From Thermodesulfovibrionales bacterium (GTDB taxonomy: Bacteria; Nitrospirota; Thermodesulfovibrionia; Thermodesulfovibrionales; SM23-35): a stretch of DNA of 17,323 nucleotides. Shown one piece after another: positions 1 through 6,273 of this stretch. The DNA is taken from NCBI GenBank assembly GCA_022013235.1, contig JAKLQR010000321.1, positions 1-17,323 of the forward strand. Direction: 5' to 3'. The position numbers were made by a program, and so were the translations under genes. The notes below the pieces were generated by a model. The model saw nothing but the letters and a program-made list of their open reading frames with translations. It ran no database searches and was not told the DNA's origin. Positions within the stretch are counted from its first letter, which is position 1, and every line of letters starts with the position of its first letter.

Positions 1-1797
1 AAGAGATAACCGCCCGTATTCCCTCGCTCAAGAATTTGCATACTACAAAAGAGAAGGAGACTGAGAGGGCGAAGACGGAAGCCGACAATCTTCTAAATCG
101 TTTAAGGGTATCTGTGTCTGAAATAGACAACAAGAAGAAAGAAATTACAGCGAGGAAAGACACGATATTGGCAAGGCTTGCAGAAATCAATCAGCAGTTG
201 GATGAACTCCAAAAAAGAATTCTTTCCGAAGCAAGTCTTATTGCCACTACTCTGACAAAAACTTTTGCAGCTAAACAATTTCCAGATACACCTTTCGATG
301 TGCTTATTCTTGATGAGGCCAGCATGGCACCATTACCGCATCTCTACTGGGCAGTCAGTCGATGCCGGGGATATATCACCATTGTAGGTGATTTTCTCCA
401 GCTTCCGCCTATCTGTATTTCAGAGGAAGGGATGGCCCAAAAATGGTTAGGGAGAAGCATTTTCACTGTTTTAAACATTAACGGGGTAAAAGATGCTATC
501 AAAGATCAGAGGGTTACACTTCTCGATACGCAATACAGGATGGCTCCAGAAATTTCTTTAATTCCCAATCAGTTTTTTTATCAAAATAAGCTCATCGATC
601 ATCCGAGTACCAGCAATCGACGATTGGATGATGGTGTTTCAAAATCACCACTCGTATTAATAGACACAGCGTTAATAAATCCGTGGTGCAGCAGACTATC
701 AACAGGCGGGCGCTTTAATCTTTATAATGCTTTGCTATGCTGCACTCTTGCCAGAAAAATCATTCCATCAATTAGTGATAGCCGAATCGGGATTATAACA
801 CCGTATGCTGCACAGGCCCGGCTGATAAACAAGATCGCAAAGGATTGGGGAATATTAGATCGCGTACGTACAAGCACTGTTCATCGCTTTCAAGGTGGGG
901 AAGAATCGATAATAATTTTTGATACTGTTGAGGGGTCAGGCACAAAGGTTGCGCCTATGCTTGACGATAAAAAACCCGATTCTGACGCAAGGCTATTATT
1001 GAATGTTGCAATTACACGCGCCAAAAACCGGTTTTACTTAATTGGTCACACGAAGCACTTGCTTTCGGACTTACATGCTGATTCTGTATTGTCAAGGATA
1101 ATTCACCATTTTCAGGGGAATGCAGAAAAGATAGCATCCGAAAGTCTTGTGGACAGCTTCTTTGTAAATGATTTTGAACGGTGGGCCGATGCGCTTCTAT
1201 CACCGACAACAACCCTACCGCCTAATTATGGTGATCTGTATACGGAAAGGAATTTTTGGGCTAAATTTTTTCAGGACCTTAAAACGAGCAAGGAGCGCCT
1301 TATGATTCTCAGTCCTTTTCTTTCAGTGCGGCGTAGTGGCTTTTTTATGGATTATTTCAGAGCCATGAAAGGGCGAGGTGTAGATATTCGGGTTTATACG
1401 CGGCCAAAAAATCAGCAAACTGGTGAGATGGCAAACCAAGCAGATATTGTAATCGACCAGCTACGGAGTATCGGTATTAATGTCATTGAACGGCGAAGCA
1501 TGCACCAAAAAGTCGCTATTTATTGATGATGCTATTGCTTGGGAAGGCAGTTTGAATATACTCAGCCATAGAGACACAGAAGAGCATATGAGGAGATTTG
1601 AAGGTCTTTCGACTATTGAGGAAATAATCAGGAACTTAGAGTTGGATGAGGATATGCCGAGTGGAAGTCAAACCCAAGAAAAATGCCCAGAGCCTGGTTG
1701 TGACGGCTACCTTGTTGTCAGGAAGAGATTTGGAAGGAAATTTTTTGGGTGCTCAAATTATGCAAAAAAGAAATGTCGTTATACAAGGCGAATATGA
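1..1797 (+). pseudogene. UPF1/DNA2-type SF1 helicase with PLD nuclease domain and zinc ribbon, 5'-truncated by window edge and frameshifted
   Basis: The reading frame is open from the window edge, so the N-terminus with Walker A lies outside. In order: a coiled-coil stretch (about 36-230), motif II DEAS at 312-323 with the following VGDFLQLPP motif, the QYRMAP motif near 530, the TVHRFQGGEES motif near 880, and NVAITRAKNRF near 1000. These are typical of COG1112 (AAA_11/AAA_12) helicases. A PLD phosphodiesterase-like domain follows (about 1240-1620). The first frame stops at 1524-1526. Removing one T from the TTT at 1519-1521 restores HQKVAIIDD, a perfect HxKx4D catalytic motif, followed by WEGSLN and a C-terminal four-cysteine topoisomerase-like zinc ribbon (CPEPGC...GC...C, 1684-1790). 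Helicase plus PLD in one chain resembles the type II Mokosh anti-phage architecture; that match is inference. Either the gene is dead or the base is an assembly error. Confidence 0.85.
1522..1797 (+). CDS. C-terminal fragment of the broken helicase: end of PLD domain plus topoisomerase-type zinc ribbon
   Basis: This is the part of the helicase-PLD gene that follows the frameshift. An ORF with an ATG at 1480 can be drawn through it, but its first residues (1480-1518) are the out-of-frame reading of the upstream PLD domain, so that start has no biological support. From 1522 the frame gives IDDAIAWEGSLNILSHRD, the second half of the PLD HKD region, then an acidic linker. It ends with a zinc ribbon: two cysteines four residues apart, a GRKFFGCSNY turn and a final cysteine near the C-terminus. 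Such ribbons occur in topoisomerase I tails and at the ends of COG1112 helicases. It is unlikely to be translated on its own, as no ribosome binding site precedes it. Confidence 0.7.
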   Translation: MDDAIAWEGSLNILSHRDTEEHMRRFEGLSTIEEIIRNLELDEDMPSGSQTQEKCPEPGCDGYLVVRKRFGRKFFGCSNYAKKKCRYTRRI

Positions 1798-1851
1798 AAA
1801 AAAATACAGAGAAATAAGAGATAAGAAGACAGAAAACATAATGACAAAACC

Positions 1852-1943
1852 GCACAACCAGTCATTCAAGCCGACCGGGGGTAACCGTTTTTTGATTTTC
1901 ATTTTAAGGTTTTGCCCCCGGCGGCTTAATTCTATTGTTCCCC
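1852..1943 (+). other. attC-like integron recombination site 1
   Basis: R'' box GCACAAC (1852-1858), a 7-nt spacer, then L'' TCAAGCCGACCGGGGG (from 1866). After a loop of about 28 nt comes L' CCCCCGGCGGCTTAA (to 1929), a 7-nt spacer TTCTATT, and R' GTTCCCC (1937-1943). The L arms pair with a single unpaired A in L'' (GCCGACC against GCCG-CC), which is the extrahelical base that defines attC strand choice. The spacers and L boxes match the well-known aadA-type attC layout. R' keeps GTT but not the RRRY part. It lies 54 nt after the helicase stop codon, where a cassette attC belongs. No integrase is seen. Confidence 0.7.
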
Positions 1944-2048
1944 CCTCCGCTTCGCTCCGGGGAGAACCAGGAGTTCGAGACAGATTGCCCTTCGGGCACT
2001 GCTCAACTGCCGCATTGGGCAGCATAAATTAAATAGAAGGAGACAAAT

Positions 2049-2063
2049 ATGGCAACATGTTAA
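2049..2063 (+). pseudogene. Possible remnant of a cassette gene start next to the IS element
   Basis: A strong ribosome binding site (AGAAGGAGA, 2035-2043) stands 5 nt before ATG GCA ACA TGT TAA, a frame of only four codons. The insertion sequence begins 14 nt downstream. This could be the start of a gene broken by a point mutation or replaced by the element, or a chance match. No protein can be recognised. Confidence 0.25.
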
Positions 2064-2154
2064 ATCAAGGGACACAGAACCTGTCTAAAAACCTTCCGCT
2101 AATCGAGCATGTGGATTAAAATCATTCGATATAAGAAATCTACTCACCGAGCTT

Positions 2155-2988
2155 TTATCCAAATACTGAGAGTTGCCGCTCCTTTCTTATGAGTGCTCCT
2201 ATGATCTTCAAGAGATTATGTGCCGTTGCTGCGATCTTCCACTCGATCCGCACTTTCTGTACCCCTCGTAGGAGGAATTGCCAGAATCCGCTCCTTGTCT
2301 TTATCTGCCCAATGACCGGCTCGACAATACATTTTCGTTTCCCATAAAGTACTCTTCCTTCTATTGAAGCAATCTTCTTCCTCATTCGCTCTCGATATCC
2401 TTCATATCCGTCTCTCGTTATCGCTCGGCCTAACTTCTTATTAGGCGTGCATTGCCCGCTGCAAGGACACGCGGCGCAGACACCACGCTTCGTCCGATAT
2501 ACAGTAACCATGCGGCTGCTGTATTTCCCTTTGAAACAAGACCTCGCCACAGGGCCGAGCGTTTCACCCTGAGGACAGATATAACGGTCTTTTTGTTCCT
2601 GGTATATAAAAGTCTCTTTTCCGTACAGATGCGCTCTTGGCCGCTTTGTTTTCCCGATATTCCGTTCCCCCTCCTCCGGAATGTACGCATCAATGTCATT
2701 GTCTTCCAGATACTTGAGGTTATCTCCGCCACTATAGCCCGTGTCAGCCACCAAAATGCCAGGCATCTCGCCGAGCTGCTTTTCTATACCCTCTATTGTT
2801 ATCTTTGTTTGATTAACATCAACCGGCTCAGTAGTTACGTCAGCATGGATGATAATCTGATCCTCCGTCACCGCAAGCTGTGCATTATAGGCCGGAATAG
2901 ATGTTGCCTTCTGATGCATAAAGCTCGCTTCCTGATCAGTAAGGCTCATCCGAGCTTTATCTTCCTTGCCCAATTCCTTCGCCTTTTC
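2155..2988 (-). pseudogene. IS1182-family transposase, C-terminal half (after in-frame stop)
   Basis: This continues the transposase in the same frame directly after the TAA at 2991-2989, reading EKAKELGKEDKARMSL. It carries the second catalytic aspartate (VADTGYSGG), a cysteine-rich insert (ICPQGE, CAACPCSGQC) and the catalytic glutamate (IVEPVIGQIK), then the usual C-terminal helix (HNLLKIIGAL). A TTG at 2973 could start a separate polypeptide, but there is no convincing ribosome binding site and the first Asp would be missing. The simplest reading is a nonsense mutation (for example CAA, GAA or AAA to TAA) in an otherwise complete gene. Confidence 0.88.
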
Positions 2989-3624
2989 TTACAGTTCCTC
3001 TATCTTCCTAATCCGATTAACTCTCTTCTCAATCTCTTTGGGTAGCTCATTCCCCCTTGCTTCTTCACCGTAGAGATCGCTTTCTTCTTTGTCTATCCGC
3101 TCCGCTTCAGCTATAATCTGTCGTGCTTCACCCCTTGCCTTTTCGAGAGTCTTCCTCCAATCTTCCACAGTCTTGAAGCTGTCGATCCCGCTGTTTGCCT
3201 GTACTTTGCTCCCGTCAATTGCGACAAGAGCAAGCTTCGCCATCCCCATTGACTGTGCGATTGTTATAACATCGGCAAATACATGTTCTACCGCCTCTCT
3301 ATTGGCGGACCGAAAAAGACACAGTGTTCTGAAATCAGGCTTCTCTAAGCCCGCAAGCCACATAAAAACTACATCCTGCTGAAGTCTCTCCTCAATCTTC
3401 CTGCTTGAACGAACACCGTTTGCGTATCCCCACAGAAGTACTTTCAACATCATCTTCGGATGATAGGCAGGACGCCCTTCTTCTTTCGGTTCCCTGAACG
3501 GGCGTGTGTCTATCCTATCTATGATCTCAGAGAATACTCTCGCTGGATGATCCTGCCTCACCCATTCATTTAGACTGGGTGGAAGGAGAAATATCTGCTC
3601 TTGGTCATATGGTCTTAATGGCAT
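2989..3624 (-). pseudogene. IS1182-family transposase, N-terminal half (before in-frame stop)
   Basis: Start ATG at 3624-3622, with GAAAGGA upstream; a TTG one codon earlier is also open. The 211 residues start MPLRPYDQEQIFLLPPSLNEW and contain the DUF772-type N-terminal transposase domain (PKMMLKVLLWGYANG). The first catalytic aspartate of the DDE triad is D137 in VAIDGSK. A charged helical insert follows and ends in RIRKIEEL. The frame then meets TAA at 2991-2989 and continues, in the same frame, into the C-terminal half. A full-length product would be about 489 residues, normal for the family. A product ending here lacks two of the three catalytic acids and cannot be active. Confidence 0.9.
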
Positions 3625-3727
3625 CAATCATTCCTTTCTAAATTTTTGATGCTCTACTGTATCATAGATATGTAGTGATGTCTGATAGTTTTTAGACAGG
3701 CTCCACATCCCACATAAATTCTGCGTC

Positions 3728-3756
3728 TTGACGCTTTGCCGTCATAATGGTATATT
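3728..3756 (+). promoter_or_regulatory. Promoter and likely operator of the RHH/RelE toxin-antitoxin genes
   Basis: -35 TTGACG (3728-3733), 17-nt spacer, -10 TATATT (3751-3756). The start codon ATG at 3763 lies only 7 nt after the -10, so transcription would start at or next to the ATG and the mRNA would be leaderless; no ribosome binding site is visible. An inverted repeat TGACG-N6-CGTCA (3729-3744) overlaps the -35 and is a plausible binding site for the RHH antitoxin. The operator is inference. Confidence 0.55.
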
Positions 3757-3762
3757 AGAACC

Positions 3763-3996
3763 ATGAAAACAATAGCCAAGAAATCAACAATTTATTTTGA
3801 TCCCCAGATCCATAAAGCCCTTCGTCTAAAAGCCGCTGAAACCGATAGTTCCGTCTCTGATATTGTCAATGAAGCGATCCGGATCGTCTTCGCGGAAGAT
3901 GCGGAAGACATCGCTGCATTTTCAGAAAGAGCACATGAGCCCAACCTGTCTTTTGAGGAAGTGCTCAAAGATCTGAAGAGGCGTGGCAAAATATAA
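3763..3996 (+). CDS. RHH (CopG/RelB-like) antitoxin
   Basis: A 77-residue protein. Residues 7-45 fit a ribbon-helix-helix DNA-binding fold: a short strand STIYFDPQIH, then helix ALRLKAAETD, a turn, and helix SVSDIVNEAIRIV. The acidic C-terminal half (residues 46-77, with SFEEVLKDLKRRGKI) is the type that wraps around and neutralises a RelE-type toxin. The gene overlaps the following toxin gene by 14 nt, the usual antitoxin-then-toxin arrangement with translational coupling. Known role of the family: dimeric repressor of its own promoter and protein antitoxin. The pair sits between attC-like sites, and such addiction modules are common integron cassettes. Confidence 0.85.
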   Translation: MKTIAKKSTIYFDPQIHKALRLKAAETDSSVSDIVNEAIRIVFAEDAEDIAAFSERAHEPNLSFEEVLKDLKRRGKI

Positions 3997-4240
3997 CATC
4001 CTTATTAAACCGTCCGCAGTTAAAGAAATTGAGAACATTCCACGAAAATATCGCCTACGGATAATTCAAAAGATTCAGGGATTAGCAACCAACCCACAGC
4101 CCCAGGGATGTGAAAAGCTTACCGGAGAAAACAGATATAGAATTCGTCACGGAGTTTACAGGATAGTCTATTCAGTTTCCGACAGGGAATTGCATATTAT
4201 AGTTGTTAAAGTTGGACATAGACGAGATGTATACAAATGA
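3983..4240 (+). CDS. RelE/ParE-family toxin
   Basis: An 85-residue protein from a GTG start overlapping the antitoxin end by 14 nt. It has the RelE fold signature: N-terminal strand YNILIKPSAVKEIENIP, helix RLRIIQKIQGL, then the basic strand core (KLTGENRYRIRHGVYRIVYSV, residues 45-65) and the C-terminal VVKVGHRRDVYK. R51, R53, R55, R60 and H79 are candidates for RNA-binding or catalytic residues of a ribosome-dependent mRNA interferase. RelE and ParE toxins cannot be separated safely by sequence at this level, but the HGVYRIVY and VGHRRDVY segments are RelE-like. The stop codon lies 4 nt before the next attC-like site, so gene and site together look like one cassette. Confidence 0.88.
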   Translation: MAKYNILIKPSAVKEIENIPRKYRLRIIQKIQGLATNPQPQGCEKLTGENRYRIRHGVYRIVYSVSDRELHIIVVKVGHRRDVYK

Positions 4241-4243
4241 AAC

Positions 4244-4306
4244 CCATAACGAATTACTCAAGCCGACCCGTGGTCATGGGGGTCAGGCTTGACTATTGAC
4301 ATTTGA
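4244..4306 (+). other. attC-like integron recombination site 2
   Basis: R'' CCATAAC (4244-4250), 7-nt spacer GAATTAC, L'' TCAAGCCGACCC (4258-4269), short loop, L' GGGTCAGGCTTGA (4280-4292). The arms pair except for one extra base, here on the L' side. The expected R' GTTRRRY is degenerate (about 4300-4306, CATTTGA). It begins 4 nt after the RelE-like toxin stop codon, in the normal cassette position. The L'' box is almost the same as in site 1. Confidence 0.6.
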
Positions 4307-4317
4307 AGAAAAAAAGT

Positions 4318-4374
4318 GCCTAACAAAAAAATCCAGCGGATGGCTGATAGCCACCGCTGATTTTGGCATTACAC
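4318..4374 (+). other. attC-like integron recombination site 3 (57 bp, tandem to site 2)
   Basis: R'' GCCTAAC (4318-4324) is a perfect RYYYAAC box. A 7-nt A-only spacer follows, then L'' TCCAGCGGATGGC (4332-4344), a 5-nt loop, and L' GCCACCGCTGA (4350-4360). The 10-bp stem has one unpaired A in L'', as in site 1. After a 7-nt spacer comes ATTACAC (4368-4374), a degraded GTTRRRY. Only 11 nt separate it from site 2, with no gene between. Confidence 0.65.
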
Positions 4375-4417
4375 GTACAATTAAAATAAATTACATCACA
4401 TTAAAGGAGGCTACGTT

Positions 4418-4750
4418 ATGGCAAGTCGAAGCTAAAAGACAGCATTTTCCATTGCAAAGATTGCAGAAACACTCAGTTGGATAATAATTATCATAGGCAT
4501 TCTGATCGGCTTTTCACTAATGAAGAATTATGGCTTTGGTGCCGGAATTGCGATTATGATTATTATTGGACTTCCAGGCTTTTATCTTGTCTTCCTTTCC
4601 CAAATGATGCTGATATTTATCGATACCGAAAACAATACTCGTCAAGCTCTGACAGAAATACAAAAAACAAATGCAATGCTCGCAGAAACGCTTGGGAGCA
4701 TGGCAAACAATTTAAAAGACTTAGCCAAGAGAGGGGGTCCTGAAAAATGA
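4418..4750 (+). pseudogene. Small two-TM protein with C-terminal coiled coil, stopped at codon 6
   Basis: A strong ribosome binding site (AAAGGAGG, 4403-4410) precedes ATG GCA AGT CGA AGC TAA. Beyond this stop the same frame runs on without further stops to 4750: KTAFSIAKIAETLSW, a first membrane segment (IIIIIGILIGFSL), a second (GIAIMIIIGLPGFYLVFL), then a helical tail with heptad-like spacing (NNTRQALTEIQKTNAMLAE). The intact protein would be about 110 residues. The last codons overlap the start of the next gene (ATGA at 4747-4750), so the two genes belong to one transcript and probably one complex. Restart at ATG 4520 is possible but lacks a ribosome binding site and the first membrane helix. 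No specific function can be named. Confidence 0.7.
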
Positions 4751-5409
4751 ACTACACAAAGTGTAATGCAACTCTTCCTGAAGGAAACTTATTTTGTCCT
4801 AATTGTGGTTATTTAAATGAATCCGGAGCAACTAGTAAACCTATTTCTTCTTCTGTCAATAGCATAAGTGGCCTTCGAGATAATAAGCTTATTACGGCCT
4901 TTGCCGACAAATCTAATAGTATTGCACTTATCGGCGGGCTATTAGTTATTCTTTCTTTTTTCCTAACTTTTCTTGTTGTGCCTCCAACAATTACCGCGCA
5001 AGGTGCGGTCTTCGACGCGGGTCACAACATAGGTGTTAGAAACATTTTAATTGGTGGTGCGATATCCGCTGTCAGACTTCTTCAAGCTGGTGAAATCAGC
5101 CTCGTTATGGCTGCCTTAATATTTGCATTTATAATTGTCGGGATATGTTTTTTCCTCTTGAGTTTAGCTCTTGTATTTTTTGCGCTCCGCAAGCAGTCCA
5201 AGACGGCGCTCGCATCGCTTATTGCTGGGATATGCGGGCTTGTTTTCCTATCACGTTATTTTTTACAGGACAATTATTTTATGGGACCACGGGTTTGGAC
5301 TTTAGGTGGCGGCTTTTACTTATTAATTGTTGGTGTCCTCTGTCTGCTGATCTCAGGGGGTAGCATTTTCTTTGATGAAAAAAGTATTAAGAAAGAAAAA
5401 GTTGGTTAA
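4747..5409 (+). CDS. Zinc-ribbon-like membrane protein, four or five TM segments
   Basis: A 220-residue protein. It starts MNYTKCNATLPEGNLFCPNCGY, the form of the small zinc ribbons (zinc_ribbon_2, CxxC...CPNCG) found at the start of many membrane proteins. However, the first ligand position is Tyr (TAC) where Cys (TGC) is expected, leaving three cysteines (6, 17, 20). A polar linker (20-54) and hydrophobic segments at about 56-78, 118-148, 153-172 and 184-208 follow, then a lysine-rich end. The start overlaps the stop of the preceding small membrane protein (ATGA), and a purine-rich AGAGAGGGGGT stands 10 nt before it. No catalytic motif is visible, so function is unknown; a membrane stress or sensory role would be a guess. 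Confidence 0.75.
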   Translation: MNYTKCNATLPEGNLFCPNCGYLNESGATSKPISSSVNSISGLRDNKLITAFADKSNSIALIGGLLVILSFFLTFLVVPPTITAQGAVFDAGHNIGVRNILIGGAISAVRLLQAGEISLVMAALIFAFIIVGICFFLLSLALVFFALRKQSKTALASLIAGICGLVFLSRYFLQDNYFMGPRVWTLGGGFYLLIVGVLCLLISGGSIFFDEKSIKKEKVG

Positions 5410-5450
5410 GCTATAATAAATGTAAGAAATCTGTTTGGGAGGAAAGTGCT

Positions 5451-5663
5451 ATGCCGGCAACGATAAAAATGGATATTGAACAGGTAAAGGGCTTGATTTC
5501 TCAATTTTCCATTAAAGAAAAAGAAGATCTTGCCCGATATCTCGACAGCTTAACCTTGAAAAACCGGTTCAAAAGATTGCTTTCAGCAAAGAAAGACATA
5601 CCTATTTCATATAAGGAGATAACGGAAGAGGTCGAAAAAGTAAGGGCTGCAAGATACAAGTGA
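5451..5663 (+). CDS. Antitoxin partner of the PIN toxin
   Basis: A 70-residue, mainly helical, charged protein with a good ribosome binding site (GGGAGGAAAG) 4-5 nt before the ATG. The first half (MDIEQVKGLISQFSIKEKEDLARYL) and the basic-acidic tail (YKEITEEVEKVRAARYK) match the general pattern of the small genes placed directly before COG1569-type PIN toxins. I see no clear RHH, AbrB or HTH motif. The stop codon overlaps the toxin start by 4 nt (GTGA), so the pair is translationally coupled. A TATAAT at 5412-5417 could be its -10, but no good -35 is present. Confidence 0.75.
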   Translation: MPATIKMDIEQVKGLISQFSIKEKEDLARYLDSLTLKNRFKRLLSAKKDIPISYKEITEEVEKVRAARYK

Positions 5664-6085
5664 AGGCAGTCATTGACACGAATATCTGGATCAGCTTTCT
5701 TATCGGCAAGCTCCTTGCCGGACTGGATGATTATATCCTTGATGGCCTACTTGAGGTAGTCATATCTGATGAACAGTTGGAGGAAATAACAACTGTTCTG
5801 AAACGCCCTAAATTTCGCAAGCATTTCTCTGCTGACGACATCGAAGAATTTTTATCCCTTATCTATAAAACCTCTGTAATAGTCGAAATTCATCATACTA
5901 TAAAAGATTGCCGAGACGAGAAAGATAACTTTATCCTTGAGACAGCCATTCGCGGCAAAGCGGACTATATTGTCACAGGAGACAAAGACTTGCTTGTTCT
6001 GAACCCATACAGAGGCAAAAAGATAATAGGCTTCAGAGAATTTGAAGACATTATAAAAGAAGCAATAAAGAAGGGGAAGTCCTAA
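5660..6085 (+). CDS. PIN-domain toxin (COG1569-type), putative ribonuclease
   Basis: A 141-residue protein from a GTG start that overlaps the antitoxin stop. It carries the PIN metal-binding acids: D6 (VIDTNIW), E41 or E42 (DEQLEEI), D89 (DEKDNFILETA) and D108/D110 (TGDKDLL). Length and spacing fit the 'putative toxin component, PIN family' group (TIGR00305). Known role of the family: Mg-dependent endoribonuclease that cuts tRNA, rRNA or mRNA when its antitoxin is lost. No key residue is missing, so it may be active. It is followed at about 100 nt by attC-like site 4. Confidence 0.9.
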   Translation: MKAVIDTNIWISFLIGKLLAGLDDYILDGLLEVVISDEQLEEITTVLKRPKFRKHFSADDIEEFLSLIYKTSVIVEIHHTIKDCRDEKDNFILETAIRGKADYIVTGDKDLLVLNPYRGKKIIGFREFEDIIKEAIKKGKS

Positions 6086-6181
6086 CAAAACAATAGATTC
6101 TTCAATGCAATAAAATGGGCCGGTTCTCTGAAAACACTGCCACAACAGCCAACAAAAAAAGAGACAAATCAAATAGAAAAC

Positions 6182-6273
6182 GTGTAACAATTGCATCAAC
6201 ACCGAACGGGGTTAACGCGGTTTTGATTTTTGAATTCGGAGTTAACCCCGTCGGGTTATGCTGGTCGTTAAAC
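6182..6273 (+). other. attC-like integron recombination site 4
   Basis: R'' GTGTAAC (6182-6188), 7-nt spacer, L'' TCAACACCGAACGGGGTTAAC (6196-6216), loop, L' GTTAACCCCGTCGGGTTA (6241-6258), 8-nt spacer, R' GTTAAAC (6267-6273), a perfect GTTRRRY. The arms pair over most of their length, with a few unpaired bases in L'' as attC sites require. Total length is 92 bp, the same as site 1, and its loop is T-rich with GTTTTGATTTT, similar to the GTTTTTTGATTTT of site 1. It is the best conserved site at the R' end. Confidence 0.72.

Larger units (their letters stand above)
2077..3703 (-). mobile_element. IS1182-family insertion sequence, 1627 bp, complete ends
   Basis: Terminal inverted repeats are visible: gaacctgtctaaaaac at 2077-2092 and the complement of gagcctgtctaaaaac at 3688-3703, matching at 15 of 16 positions. 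The 4-bp sequence CACA lies directly outside both ends (2073-2076 and 3704-3707) and is the likely target duplication. Joining the flanks gives GGGA-CACA-TCCC, a small palindrome. The single transposase runs on minus across almost the whole element, and its sequence places the element in the IS1182 family (DDE transposase). The element splits the space between attC site 1 and the RHH/RelE toxin-antitoxin genes. The transposase has an internal stop, so the copy is probably not autonomous. Confidence 0.88.

Noticed and set aside
1646..2032. ORF of 128 codons covering the zinc ribbon and attC site 1
   Set aside because: It reads the zinc-ribbon coding DNA in the wrong frame and continues through a palindromic non-coding site.
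2452..3045. Long + strand ORF of 197 codons across the insertion sequence
   Set aside because: It is the antisense shadow of the transposase and has no family resemblance or ribosome binding site.
2989..4435. TAA as a recoded sense codon, since two genes are interrupted by TAA
   Set aside because: dnaK, relE-like antitoxin, infC and others in the window end at TAA in the expected place, so TAA is a normal stop here.
4477..4743. ORF of 88 codons overlapping the small membrane protein
   Set aside because: It is the alternative frame of that gene, with composition rich in Tyr, Asn and Arg and no recognisable fold.
6089..6165. Possible further attC beginning at CCTAAC just after the PIN toxin stop
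   Set aside because: An R''-like box and 7-nt spacer exist, but I find no matching L' arm or GTT end.
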